Shown: positions 1-8,339 of the stretch, in pieces
Layout of the letters: each line of letters starts with the position of its first letter
Position numbering within the stretch: position 1 is the first letter of the stretch
NCBI GenBank assembly: GCA_026417495.1
Contig: JAOADD010000062.1
Location: 1 to 35,976, forward strand
Length of the DNA stretch: 35,976 nt
From: Ignavibacteria bacterium
GTDB taxonomy: Bacteria > Bacteroidota > Ignavibacteria > Tepidaquicellales > Tepidaquicellaceae
Reading direction: 5' to 3'
Translations under genes and position numbers: made by a program
Notes under the pieces: model-generated
Databases searched by the model: none
Told to the model about the DNA's origin: nothing
Seen by the model: only the letters and a program-made list of their open reading frames with translations

Positions 1-282
1 GAAGAAAGAATTCCTGTATTACCAGAAATAGTAGGGGCATGTGAATTATTTGGTTTCGACCCGCTGTATGTAGCTAATGAGGGTAAATTAATTGCAATAG
101 TTTCTAAGGAATATGCAAATGAAATTTTAGAAACAATAAGAACTCTTCCTGAAGGCAAGAAAGCTGAAATTATTGGGGAAGTAACAAGAGAAAATGAAGG
201 AAGGGTTGTTATGAAAACAATCTTGGGAAATAACAGAATACTCGATATGATTTCAGGTGAACAATTACCTAGAATTTGTTAA
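1..282 (+). CDS. hypE: Hydrogenase maturation protein HypE, C-terminal end (5' truncated by window)
   Basis: The window opens inside a reading frame that translates from base 1 for 93 residues to a TAA at 280-282. The C-terminus ends in LPRIC, the hallmark tail of HypE, whose last cysteine accepts a carbamoyl group from HypF and is dehydrated to a thiocyanate, the source of the CN ligands of [NiFe] hydrogenase. The preceding segment, with FGFDPLYVANEGKL, then an Ala/Glu-rich helix and IIGEV, matches the C-terminal AIRS-type ATP-binding fold of the family. HypE is normally about 330-350 residues, so roughly the last quarter is visible. No other hyp or hydrogenase gene lies downstream, so this gene ends its unit. 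A strong bidirectional terminator follows 25 bases after the stop. Identification is firm because of the PRIC terminus. Confidence 0.9.
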   Translation, partial: EERIPVLPEIVGACELFGFDPLYVANEGKLIAIVSKEYANEILETIRTLPEGKKAEIIGEVTRENEGRVVMKTILGNNRILDMISGEQLPRIC

Positions 283-307
283 AATAATTCTAAGAGTATT
301 TTTGTAA

Positions 308-346
308 AAAAACTGGTCTCTTTTTGTTGTAAAGAGACCAGTTTTT
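308..346. terminator. Bidirectional intrinsic terminator between hypE and the convergent secreted-protein gene
   Basis: A perfect 16-bp inverted repeat, arms 308-323 and 331-346 around a 7-base loop (324-330), has a GC-containing core (CTGGTCTC/GAGACCAG) flanked by A-tracts on the left and T-tracts on the right. Each strand therefore reads a stem followed by a U-run. It sits between the stop of hypE (282) and the stop of the minus-strand gene (367), as expected for a shared terminator of convergent genes. Confidence 0.88.
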
Positions 347-366
347 ATTACTGTTTTTAAAAAATC

Positions 367-2130
367 TTACTTTATTAAAATTAATTTTTTAGTATCTACA
401 CAGTTGTCAGTAATTAATTTATAGAAATAAACTCCACTTGGCAAATTATTGACGTCTAACTTAACTTCATATTTTCCTGCTTCTTGTTTTGTATTTACAA
501 GAATAATAATTTCCTTTCCCGTGATATCGTACACTATTAATTTTACATTTGTACTTTTTCCTAATTGATATTTGATAATAGTAGAACTATTAAATGGATT
601 GGGATAGTTTTGTTCAAGAATAAATGTTTGCGGAAATTCAGTTTGGGCATTTTTTACATTTGTTAACCACACATCACCATATACACCATTATGCCTTGGA
701 TTAAATTGAAACATTGGCACATACATTTTAAGAGGTTTATAAGGAGTTTGTAAATTCCAGAGGTAAATAGAAGTTTGTTGTGGAGAAGTACTCATACCAG
801 CTCCTGTCATATCAAGAATGCCATCTCTGTTTGCATCAAATAAACAAGGATTTTGATAAAATGTAGTTCCTGATGTATATATAGGCCAGTTTGCTACTGG
901 TGATGCATCATGATTAAAGGCAAGATATTTTCCCTGCCCTCCTGTAGTGGTATTATCATCAATTATCAATTCTGTTTGATTATCGTTATCAATATCAGCA
1001 AGAAGAACCTGTATGTTAATTGCATTGAGAGATGAAATAGGAAAACCACTTAAAGAAACACCATTAATATTCCATGCGTAAAGCATATCAACAGGGGTTG
1101 CACTCATTACTTGATCTCCTACCGCGATATCAAGTGTATTATCATTATCTATATATCCCACCGCAGGGGGGCCATAAATCCAGTAATTGGTATACTTAGG
1201 CCAATTGGGATAAATTGTTCCATCATGTTTTAAAATATAAACATAGCCCCCACCACCAGAAACATGAGTACCAAAGATAATTTCCTTTTTGTTATCATTA
1301 TTTATATCAACTAAAACGGGAGATGAATATGAATTTACATCACCATTTGGCATCATAAAAGGAAAACCAGGCATAGAATCACCATTTGCTTTCCAAACAT
1401 ACAGTCCAGTATAAGATTCTGCTACGATTTCTTTTACATTGTCATTATCTATATCTCCAACCGCAGCACTTGATGCTGGTACATGTCCTATAGATTTAGG
1501 CCATCCTGGATAAACCGTTCCATCACCTTTATAAACCCATATTTCACCAACAGGATATAATCTTTTATTTACAATAATTTCTAATTTATTGTCATTATTT
1601 AAATCTGCAAGGACAGGAGTTCTTGTAGAATAGCCATGATTAATAGGAAACCCTGTTACGGTTGTTCCGTTCTTTTTAAAAGCATAAATGAAACCGCCCG
1701 AAGTCGCACCATGATTTGTAACAACAATTTCTTCCTGTCCATCTCCATCAATATCACCAAAAGCAGGTGCTCCATCAATAGCATAGGAAGAAACTGTCTT
1801 TGGCCAGCCAGGGACTGGAGTTCCATTATAGTTTAACGCATGAATATTGTATCCTAAAGTATACACTATTTCAAGCTCGGGATCAGAATCCATATTACAA
1901 TAAATCCCACCTTCATAGTTGTAATAATTATAAGTAATGGGAAATCCTGGAAAAACAGGGAATGAATCAAGACTAATAGTATAGGCTGTATTTGTAAAGA
2001 CATCAAGTATTCTTACATTATTCATAACATCTGGAACTATATTTTGTGAGTATGAGGTTAAAGGAATTTGAGAAAATGAAATAGTGTAACCAAGAAAAAA
2101 AATACATAATAGTAAAATTTTCTTTTTCAT
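367..2130 (-). CDS. Secreted FG-GAP/VCBS-repeat protein with T9SS type A sorting domain
   Basis: This 587-residue protein starts with a Sec signal peptide (residues 1-21, lysine-rich then hydrophobic, ending SFSQ). The body carries about eight FG-GAP/VCBS-like repeats with calcium-loop motifs such as DIDGDGQEEI, DLNNDNKLEI, DIDNDNVKEI, DINNDNKKEI and DIDNDNQTEL, often beside GWP or GFP turns. This is typical of integrin-alpha-like beta-propellers. Residues 503-587 form a T9SS type A domain (NYPNPFNSST, then a beta-sandwich, ending KKLILIK), which should direct passage across the outer membrane and be cleaved on attachment. Its substrate or ligand is unknown; adhesion or polysaccharide binding is a family-level guess. 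It is transcribed alone or after the cupredoxin gene, 146 bases upstream, and ends at the bidirectional terminator. Confidence 0.85.
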   Translation of the reverse strand: MKKKILLLCIFFLGYTISFSQIPLTSYSQNIVPDVMNNVRILDVFTNTAYTISLDSFPVFPGFPITYNYYNYEGGIYCNMDSDPELEIVYTLGYNIHALNYNGTPVPGWPKTVSSYAIDGAPAFGDIDGDGQEEIVVTNHGATSGGFIYAFKKNGTTVTGFPINHGYSTRTPVLADLNNDNKLEIIVNKRLYPVGEIWVYKGDGTVYPGWPKSIGHVPASSAAVGDIDNDNVKEIVAESYTGLYVWKANGDSMPGFPFMMPNGDVNSYSSPVLVDINNDNKKEIIFGTHVSGGGGYVYILKHDGTIYPNWPKYTNYWIYGPPAVGYIDNDNTLDIAVGDQVMSATPVDMLYAWNINGVSLSGFPISSLNAINIQVLLADIDNDNQTELIIDDNTTTGGQGKYLAFNHDASPVANWPIYTSGTTFYQNPCLFDANRDGILDMTGAGMSTSPQQTSIYLWNLQTPYKPLKMYVPMFQFNPRHNGVYGDVWLTNVKNAQTEFPQTFILEQNYPNPFNSSTIIKYQLGKSTNVKLIVYDITGKEIIILVNTKQEAGKYEVKLDVNNLPSGVYFYKLITDNCVDTKKLILIK

Positions 2131-2250
2131 AGGTAGTTTAATTAATTTTCTTGGTTAAATTAGAATATTATTTCTTTAATTGAAATAAAATAATTTGGAA
2201 CAAAAATTCTCCCCGAAATTTTGTAACAAGATTTTTTAACTATTAATATA

Positions 2251-2278
2251 ACTTTTTTAAAAGCAAAGTAACCTTGCT
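2251..2278 (-). terminator. Probable intrinsic terminator after the cupredoxin gene
   Basis: Read on the minus strand, a 7-bp stem (one G-T wobble; plus-strand arms 2262-2268 and 2272-2278) with a 3-base loop overlaps the stop codon of the cupredoxin gene. TTTTAAAAAA follows it. The stem is short and the U-run is broken, so strength is uncertain. If active, it separates this gene from the FG-GAP protein gene downstream. Confidence 0.5.
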
Positions 2279-2906
2279 ATTTACTCAACAATAATTTCTT
2301 TGTTTCTTGATAGCTTTCTGTTCTTAAAGTATAAAAATATACTCCACTTGACAAATTATTTTCTAAGTTATTTGCGTTAAATTCATATTCGTAAATACCT
2401 TGATTTAAAAACTTATTCACAAGTACAGCTATTTCTTCACCGACTACGTTATAAATTTTTAAAGTGACAAATTCAGATTTTGGAATGCTGAAGCGGATTT
2501 TTGTTGTTGGATTAAATGGGTTAGGATAGTTTTGGAACAATTCGTAATTATAAGCAATAGCAGCAATTGGGGTTATATTGCTTGGACTTGCGTTAAATGA
2601 CCCAACCATTCCCATTGGAATATGCGGAGTACATACATAATTGTAAAGTCCAGGTACGACAACTGGATAGGAATATGTTTGATTAGAGCTGCTTATAATT
2701 ACATCCCATGGAGTTGCTCCTTGGGGAATTGTTGTAGAAGTTGTTGTGTGTATGCCAGAAACCCAAACCCATTTAATTGTATCTCCGACTGTGACATTCA
2801 AATTCTGAGGAGTAAACGCATAGTTTGATACTTGAACAATATGAGTAGTAGCAAAGGATAGATTAAATGAGATTATAAATAATAATATGTATATAATATT
2901 TTTCAT
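2277..2906 (-). CDS. Secreted cupredoxin (plastocyanin-like) with T9SS type A sorting domain
   Basis: The 209 residues read as a signal peptide (1-19), a single cupredoxin domain (about 20-107) and a T9SS type A sorting domain (121-209). The cupredoxin part has the plastocyanin/azurin order: VQVSNYAFTPQNLNVTVGD, then H53, then YVCTPHIPMGM. The likely type 1 copper ligands are H53, C92, H95 and M100, with Cys-x2-His-x4-Met spacing as in plastocyanin. It should be a small blue copper electron carrier or copper-binding protein delivered to the cell surface or outside. The sorting domain has four extra residues (an NNLENNL duplication) compared with the others in this window. The redox partner is not visible. 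All ligands are present, so copper binding is likely, but the physiological role is inferred. Confidence 0.88.
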   Translation of the reverse strand: MKNIIYILLFIISFNLSFATTHIVQVSNYAFTPQNLNVTVGDTIKWVWVSGIHTTTSTTIPQGATPWDVIISSSNQTYSYPVVVPGLYNYVCTPHIPMGMVGSFNASPSNITPIAAIAYNYELFQNYPNPFNPTTKIRFSIPKSEFVTLKIYNVVGEEIAVLVNKFLNQGIYEYEFNANNLENNLSSGVYFYTLRTESYQETKKLLLSK

Positions 2907-3001
2907 ATTTTTAATCCTTTTTCAGATATAAAATAGTATTCATTTTATTAAAGTTCCCTAAAAATATTTCTAATTCTTCAGATTTTAAGCTTTAGAATTT
3001 T

Positions 3002-3838
3002 CTACCCCTTAATAAAGTTGGTAATTTCTAAGATAACTCTTTCTAAAAATGGAGTTGTATCTAGAAAGGGATGAACTGTTCCAAAAGTATGTCCAGTCTT
3101 CTCTATAGGTATAAGCTTTGTTGTTGATTTATTGCTTAACCTGTAGAGTTCTTCTGCTTCTGAAAAATCGACTGAAAGATCTTCTGTCCCGTGTATTATT
3201 AGAAAAGGACAATTGATTTTTTTTACTGCTTGCTGTATATCAAGGCGTTCTCTATTTTTTTCTAAATCTTCTAAAAACGTATAGTTCATTTTCATCAATT
3301 GCCTTGTTCTTGTATTTAATACTTCTAAATATCCTTTTCTTTCCCACTCTTCTTTTTGTTTTTCTGTGTATCTATGGAATGTTGATACAGCAGAAAGAGT
3401 GATTAGTTTTTTTACCCTTTTATCTACTGATGCTTTTAAAATTGCAATTCCCCCACCTCGTGAATGTCCACACAAAACAAGATTTTCAAAGTTGTATTTT
3501 TTGAAATTTTCTTTATTGTTGTCAAAATAGTCGATTATAGCGCTTAAGTCTTCAAGTTCTCTTGATAAAGTATTTTTTGCAAATAAATCTAGTCTTGTAA
3601 ATTCATCTAAATCTGTTTCTCCAATTCCATTGTAAGAAAAGTTAAAACTTACACAGAAAACATTCGTTTCCGCTATCTTTTCAAGCATATATGGAAAGCA
3701 TCCCCAATCTTTAAAGCCCTTGAACCCGTGAGCGAAAATAAAAATTGGACAATTTTCACTAATGTTTTCGGGATACCTTATATCTGTGAGTAAATAACTT
3801 TTTCGTTTATTTTTAATTTTGATTGTTTCTAAGATCAT
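3002..3838 (-). CDS. Alpha/beta hydrolase (dienelactone hydrolase/acyl-peptidase-like)
   Basis: The 278-residue protein has no signal peptide and is probably cytoplasmic. It has the alpha/beta-hydrolase layout: an oxyanion-hole strand IFIFAHGFKGFKDWG (about 32-46), a nucleophile elbow GHSRGG with S126, an acid in HGTED (D220) and a catalytic histidine in GH (H250). All three members of the Ser-Asp-His triad are in the usual order and spacing. The closest broad class is the hydrolases annotated as dienelactone hydrolase or S9-like esterase/peptidase; the substrate cannot be read from sequence. It lies 27 bases downstream of the PorD-like gene on the same strand, so they are probably co-transcribed, but a functional link to secretion is not shown. 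Confidence 0.85.
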   Translation of the reverse strand: MILETIKIKNKRKSYLLTDIRYPENISENCPIFIFAHGFKGFKDWGCFPYMLEKIAETNVFCVSFNFSYNGIGETDLDEFTRLDLFAKNTLSRELEDLSAIIDYFDNNKENFKKYNFENLVLCGHSRGGGIAILKASVDKRVKKLITLSAVSTFHRYTEKQKEEWERKGYLEVLNTRTRQLMKMNYTFLEDLEKNRERLDIQQAVKKINCPFLIIHGTEDLSVDFSEAEELYRLSNKSTTKLIPIEKTGHTFGTVHPFLDTTPFLERVILEITNFIKG

Positions 3839-3865
3839 AAGATACTAAGTAATTGATGGTAAAGA

Positions 3866-4786
3866 TTATTTCCCTTTGGTTTTAAACTCTTCATATATTC
3901 TTTGATGTGCGGGGTCTATTCTCGCTAATCGGTCATATACAGTTCTATCTCCATACGCAAGGAAAAACTGCCCTATCTCCTGTGCTTTTGCTTCAAAAAA
4001 GTAATCAATATTATATGCTTTTACTTCTCTCTTTTTTAAATCCCCAATTTTTTCAAGAGCTTCAAGCATTGTGTTTAAAGCCGTTTTCTGGTTGTATGGA
4101 TGTATATAAAAATTGTCTACACCTTCCCAATGGTATTTGTAATAATTTAATCTAAAATCATCCATTCTTGAGTTCAATAATTCTTGTACTAATTCTGCTC
4201 TACTTGGTTTACCTGTTCCAACCTCTGCTGTCCACCCTTTTCTGTCAGTCATTGGTTTGTTGCAGATATCAAGAGCTTTCTGAAAATATTTATTTCCTCC
4301 CTTTGGGAAAAATGAATCTTCATCATATCCTAAAACCATATAAGCATAATAATCAAGCAAGCTTAAGTATGAATCAAATCTTACATCATTTTTAACAAAG
4401 AGCATTGTTCTATTATAATTGAAAGAACACTTTTCATCAAGATAACGAAAGGCAACTACATATTTAGGTTGCCATTGTTTAATAGAATCATCAACAATTC
4501 TCTGACTTATGACAAACAGTTGAGCTTCATATCCATCAAACCCATTTGTACCCCTGAAATTAAATTGAAGTGTAACTTTTATTTTGTAGATAGGGCCATC
4601 GGCAAACTTGTTCTTATTTAAGTAATCTTCTGTTTGTTGTTTAAAGTCTTTTAATCTGTCCCTTGCATCTGGTGGAAGAGCTTCCATATTAAGTATCACT
4701 GTAGCTTCAAAATCCTGTGCACATGTAATTATTACTGATAACGAAAAAAGTAGTAATATGGTTATATATTTAATACTATTTAACAT
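3866..4786 (-). CDS. DUF4835 / PorD-like protein (T9SS-associated)
   Basis: A 306-residue exported protein with a signal peptide (about 1-23, ending ITCAQ). The body resembles the DUF4835 family, named PorD in T9SS literature: an N-terminal beta-rich segment with ILNMEAL and KIKVTLQFNF, a central FDGYEAQLFVISQR, then SYLSLLDYYAYMVLGYDEDSF and KALDIC, and a helical C-terminal part. The family is largely restricted to Bacteroidota relatives and has been tied to T9SS and gliding, though its biochemical role is unclear. The hydrolase follows 27 bases downstream. The gene is divergent from the PorV/PorQ-like barrel gene with only 50 bases between the first ATGs, so the two may share a control region. 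I recognise the family from conserved segments, without an alignment. Confidence 0.72.
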   Translation of the reverse strand: MLNSIKYITILLLFSLSVIITCAQDFEATVILNMEALPPDARDRLKDFKQQTEDYLNKNKFADGPIYKIKVTLQFNFRGTNGFDGYEAQLFVISQRIVDDSIKQWQPKYVVAFRYLDEKCSFNYNRTMLFVKNDVRFDSYLSLLDYYAYMVLGYDEDSFFPKGGNKYFQKALDICNKPMTDRKGWTAEVGTGKPSRAELVQELLNSRMDDFRLNYYKYHWEGVDNFYIHPYNQKTALNTMLEALEKIGDLKKREVKAYNIDYFFEAKAQEIGQFFLAYGDRTVYDRLARIDPAHQRIYEEFKTKGK

Positions 4787-4836
4787 ATTTTAAAGCGAAG
4801 TAAGTTTATAATTAAATTTTGAATTCTTATTTTTAA

Positions 4837-5805
4837 ATGTCAATTCATTTAATTAATAATTTTATTTTAACAGAGCTAAAAAACATTATTATTTTGAAAC
4901 TATTATATAAATCAGTTAATATTATCTCTCCAAAATCAAAAAGGGACATTTTCATATTCTCCTTTATTTTTATATTTGTTTTCTTTATTAAAGTTTCACT
5001 TTCACAATTTGAATTTACTGATATAGGAGCAAGAGCAGCAGCTTTGAATGGTGCATTTACCTCTATTTCAGATAATTCACTTGCTGTTTTTTATAATCCA
5101 TCTGGATTAGGACAAATGAAGTTTAGAGAAATATCATTTTTCTATAGCCCTGCTCCGTATGGAATTTCTGAATTATCTACTACAGCACTTTCTTATGCTG
5201 AACCTACTAAATTTGGTACTTTTGGTTTGGGAGTTAAGTCATATGGGTTTGATTTGTATAAAGAAATTACAGGGCTTATTTCTTATGGAAACTCGTACAG
5301 AAATAGAATATATTATGGATTGAGCTTTAATTTGTATCATTTGAGCATAAAGAATTATAATTCTGCAACCTCATTTGGGGTTGATATAGGGGCTATGGCA
5401 CAGATAACGAATTTTTTAAAATGGGGTTTCTTTGCTAAAAATCTTACGGGTAGTAAAATTGGACAATCAAAGGAAAGAATTGCACAGGTCTATAAAACGG
5501 GTTTTGCAATACAACCAAGAGATGACCTCAAATTTATTATTGAAACGGAAAAAGATGTTAAATATCCATTCTCTTTTAAAGGGGCTTTTGAATATTCAAT
5601 TTTTATTACTAATACTATTGGAAATATGCCAGGTAGAATTGATTTAAGAGCAGGCGTTGGCAGTGAACCCACAAATTTTTCTGCTGGAATTGGATTGTTT
5701 CTAAGTTTATTTCAGATTGATTACGCATTTAAAAAGCATTCAGATTTGGGTTTTACTCATCAAGGTACAATTACTATTAATTTTGGTGGTGTAGAAATTA
5801 AATAA
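4837..5805 (+). CDS. PorV/PorQ-family outer-membrane beta-barrel protein
   Basis: After a strongly hydrophobic signal segment (about residues 37-57, ending SLSQ) the mature part begins with DIGARAAALNGAFTSISD, then NSLAVFYNPSGLG. This opening is characteristic of the FadL-like PorV/PorQ proteins of T9SS. The remainder alternates amphipathic beta-strands and ends in a barrel-like NFGGVEIK. PorV shuttles cargo from the translocon to the attachment complex and PorQ works with PorZ; which role this paralogue has is not resolved. The start is doubtful. The ATG at 4837 puts about 36 residues before the hydrophobic core and leaves only 50 bases for two divergent promoters; a TTG at 4894 is an in-frame alternative. 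The gene leads a unit with the PfkB kinase (22-base gap) and rmlD-like gene. Confidence 0.75.
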   Translation: MSIHLINNFILTELKNIIILKLLYKSVNIISPKSKRDIFIFSFIFIFVFFIKVSLSQFEFTDIGARAAALNGAFTSISDNSLAVFYNPSGLGQMKFREISFFYSPAPYGISELSTTALSYAEPTKFGTFGLGVKSYGFDLYKEITGLISYGNSYRNRIYYGLSFNLYHLSIKNYNSATSFGVDIGAMAQITNFLKWGFFAKNLTGSKIGQSKERIAQVYKTGFAIQPRDDLKFIIETEKDVKYPFSFKGAFEYSIFITNTIGNMPGRIDLRAGVGSEPTNFSAGIGLFLSLFQIDYAFKKHSDLGFTHQGTITINFGGVEIK

Positions 5806-5827
5806 CCTTATAATTTCATATTTTAGA

Positions 5828-6838
5828 ATGAAATACATTGTTATAGGAGAACCCTGCGTTGATATAATTCATAAACCAGATGGTTCAGCGATTCATAGCT
5901 ATGGTGGTATTTTATATTCAATAATATCTCTTGCTATTTTATCTAAACCAGGAGATATGGTAAAGCCAGTAATGAATTTAGGGGAAGACGAATTTGAAAA
6001 TATAACAAGTTTTTTGAAGAAATACTCAAACATAGAATTAAGTGGGATAAATAAGGTTAAACACCCTACACGAAAAGTAAATCTATATTATACTACTTAT
6101 AAATCTGGTCTTTCGGCAAGATTTGAAACCTCTACACACCCAACCTATCCATTGAAATTTGAGGAAATAATGGACTTAATTGGTTTATCTCCTGAAGAAA
6201 TAGATGCCATTTTAATTAATATGGTTTCGGGTATTGATATTACTCTTGAATCGATGTTAAAAATACGGCAGACCTTTAAAAGTTACATTCACCTTGATGT
6301 TCATAATCTAGTTATGAAAACCAATCCAGATGGAACCAGAGTTCATACGAATTTGCGAAATTGGCGACAATGGTGTTTATGCGCAAACACTGTACAGATG
6401 AATGAATTTGAGGTTAAATCTATGTCAGCATCTAAAAAAAATGAGTATGAAATAGTTGAAGAACTATTGATAAATGCACCAAAAACCCTTGAAAAGATTT
6501 TCCATAAAAATAACATTACGTTAATGGAATTTGATTTAAGTAAGGTTAATTTAGAAGGTATAGTTATTACAAAGGGTGCTGATGGTGTTTCTGGTTATCA
6601 GAAAAAAGAAAAAAAATATGGAAATAAATCATTTGTAGACCTTGATAAGTTTGATGTAGGAGCGATTGAAAATCATAACTTAAAAGATACAACAGGATGT
6701 GGAGATGTATTTGCCTCTGCTTTTATGTTAAGTTATGCTAATAATAGAGATTTTATAAAAAGTTTGCATTATGCAAACCGTATAGCTTCACTTAAAACCT
6801 CTATTGAGGGTATTGAAAACCTCTATCAATTAAAATAA
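5828..6838 (+). CDS. PfkB-family carbohydrate kinase
   Basis: The 336-residue protein begins with the strand-loop IVIGEPCVDII (4-14) and a YGGILYS substrate-binding segment typical of ribokinase/PfkB kinases. It has the second PfkB signature as DTTGCGDVF (287-295), with D293 as the probable catalytic base and the anion hole formed by the Gly residues. The consensus is DTxGAGD, so Cys replaces Ala. VITKGADGVSGY (246-257) is the usual nucleotide-proximal strand. Substrate is unknown; members phosphorylate ribose, fructose phosphates, heptose phosphate or nucleosides. It sits between an outer-membrane protein gene and an rmlD-like gene with gaps of 22 and 25 bases, so a role in sugar activation for surface glycans is plausible but inferred. 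Confidence 0.8.
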   Translation: MKYIVIGEPCVDIIHKPDGSAIHSYGGILYSIISLAILSKPGDMVKPVMNLGEDEFENITSFLKKYSNIELSGINKVKHPTRKVNLYYTTYKSGLSARFETSTHPTYPLKFEEIMDLIGLSPEEIDAILINMVSGIDITLESMLKIRQTFKSYIHLDVHNLVMKTNPDGTRVHTNLRNWRQWCLCANTVQMNEFEVKSMSASKKNEYEIVEELLINAPKTLEKIFHKNNITLMEFDLSKVNLEGIVITKGADGVSGYQKKEKKYGNKSFVDLDKFDVGAIENHNLKDTTGCGDVFASAFMLSYANNRDFIKSLHYANRIASLKTSIEGIENLYQLK

Positions 6839-6863
6839 TTATACAGGAATTTCTGGAAGATTT

Positions 6864-7829
6864 ATGGAAAAGATAAAAGTTTTGGTAACAGGTTCAAATG
6901 GATTACTCGGACAAAACCTCACAAAAATTTTATTAAGAGAATCAGATTTTCATTTTATAAATACCTCTATTGAAGAAAATTCTTTTTTTGATTTAGAAGA
7001 ATTTTTAGAAAGATTTTTACTACTTCCTGAAGATAGTCAAGAACGAATTTCTTATGAAACTCTTGATATAACAAACAAGGAAAATGTAAAGAAAATAACA
7101 CAAAAATATTCCCCTGAATTTATTGTGAATTGTGCTGCATTTACAAATGTTGATGAGTGTGAAACAGAAAAAGATTTATGTTGGAAACTCAATGTAGATG
7201 CTGTTAAAAATCTTATAATTGCATCGAGAATTTGTAACGCAAAAATTATTCATATTTCTACTGATTATATATTTGATGGAAAAAATGGTCCATATACAGA
7301 AACAGATACGCCAAACCCAATATCATTTTATGGTAGATCAAAACTTGCAAGCGAAAATGCACTGAAAGCAAGTGGCGTGGACTTTATAATTTTACGAACT
7401 ATTGTTTTATATGGTAGTGGTAATAATGTTAAACCTAACTTTGCCTTATGGTTGGTTAATGAGTTAAGTAATTCAAGACCCGTTAGAATAGTTAAGGACC
7501 AAATAGGTAATACGACTCATGCAGAAGATCTTGCCTATGGTATTCTTAAGGTGATAGAGAAATTTGAAGGGAAGAAAAATGTTCAACAGATTTATAATAT
7601 AGCAGGAAAAGATATTTTATCACGCCTTGATTTTGCATATCTGGTGTGCGATATATTTGGCTATGATAGAGAACTTATAACACCTATCCTTACCTCTGAA
7701 CTGAACCAACCCGCACCACGCCCATTAAAATCTGGTTTAATTACACTCAAAGCAGAAACAGAGCTTGGGTTAAAACCAATGACAGCAAGGGATGGAATAC
7801 AACTATTAAAGTTTGAATTGGGTTTGTAA
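6864..7829 (+). CDS. rfbD: RmlD-like dTDP-4-dehydrorhamnose reductase (extended SDR)
   Basis: This 321-residue protein is an NAD(P)H-dependent extended short-chain dehydrogenase. It has a Rossmann motif GSNGLLGQN (10-18), NCAAFTNVDECE (89-100), which matches RmlD's NAAAYTxVDxAE, the catalytic Thr/Ser region STDYIFDG (132-139) and a YGRSK catalytic Tyr-Lys pair (Y156, K160). RmlD reduces dTDP-4-dehydrorhamnose to dTDP-L-rhamnose, a precursor of O-antigen or other surface glycans. Compared with typical RmlD (about 290 residues) there is an insertion near residues 38-62, after the first beta-alpha unit. rmlA, rmlB and rmlC are absent from the window, so the exact sugar is not established. It ends the unit begun by the PorV/PorQ-like gene. 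Confidence 0.78.
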   Translation: MEKIKVLVTGSNGLLGQNLTKILLRESDFHFINTSIEENSFFDLEEFLERFLLLPEDSQERISYETLDITNKENVKKITQKYSPEFIVNCAAFTNVDECETEKDLCWKLNVDAVKNLIIASRICNAKIIHISTDYIFDGKNGPYTETDTPNPISFYGRSKLASENALKASGVDFIILRTIVLYGSGNNVKPNFALWLVNELSNSRPVRIVKDQIGNTTHAEDLAYGILKVIEKFEGKKNVQQIYNIAGKDILSRLDFAYLVCDIFGYDRELITPILTSELNQPAPRPLKSGLITLKAETELGLKPMTARDGIQLLKFELGL

Positions 7830-8339
7830 GGTATTTAGAAAACTTTTGGATTTTTATAGTAAATATTATTCAGTTTCTATATTAAAAGATTTATAAGAAA
7901 GGTTTTGAACTATTTTTAAGTCAATATTAATACGGGGAGGTTCCAATTTCAAATGTTATTTATTATTTTGGATAGATATATTATAGTTGTTATAAGACCT
8001 ATCTTGCAAATGAAGTAGAGAATTTTATATAGAATTAAAAAAGTTAATCAAATTTCACAGATTTGTAGAGGGGTAAGAAAAAAATATGTTGAAATTAAGA
8101 TAATTGATATGTACATTTAAAACAATAGATATTTGATCAATAGAGTGATTATACCGGTAAGAATATTGAATAATAATCAGGGTATTTTCAATAAAAAATT
8201 TTATTTATTAGCTTTAAGTATTTGTAATATTGAGAGGTTATTTAAGTTTTGTTTTAAATTTAAAGGGTTAGAAATTAAAGGTTAAAATTCAATAGGAGAA
8301 TAACAAAATAACACAAAACAAAACTAAATTATTCCCATC
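7830..8339. other. 510-base AT-rich intergenic region
   Basis: Between the rmlD-like gene and the repeat-protein gene I see no open frame of coding character, tRNA, or terminator-grade hairpin. All frames are broken by frequent stops. The only purine-rich ribosome-binding-like string, AGGAG (8294-8298), lies over 40 bases before the downstream ATG, too far to act directly. The stretch probably contains the promoter and a long 5' leader of the 8340 gene, but I cannot place them. Confidence 0.5.
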
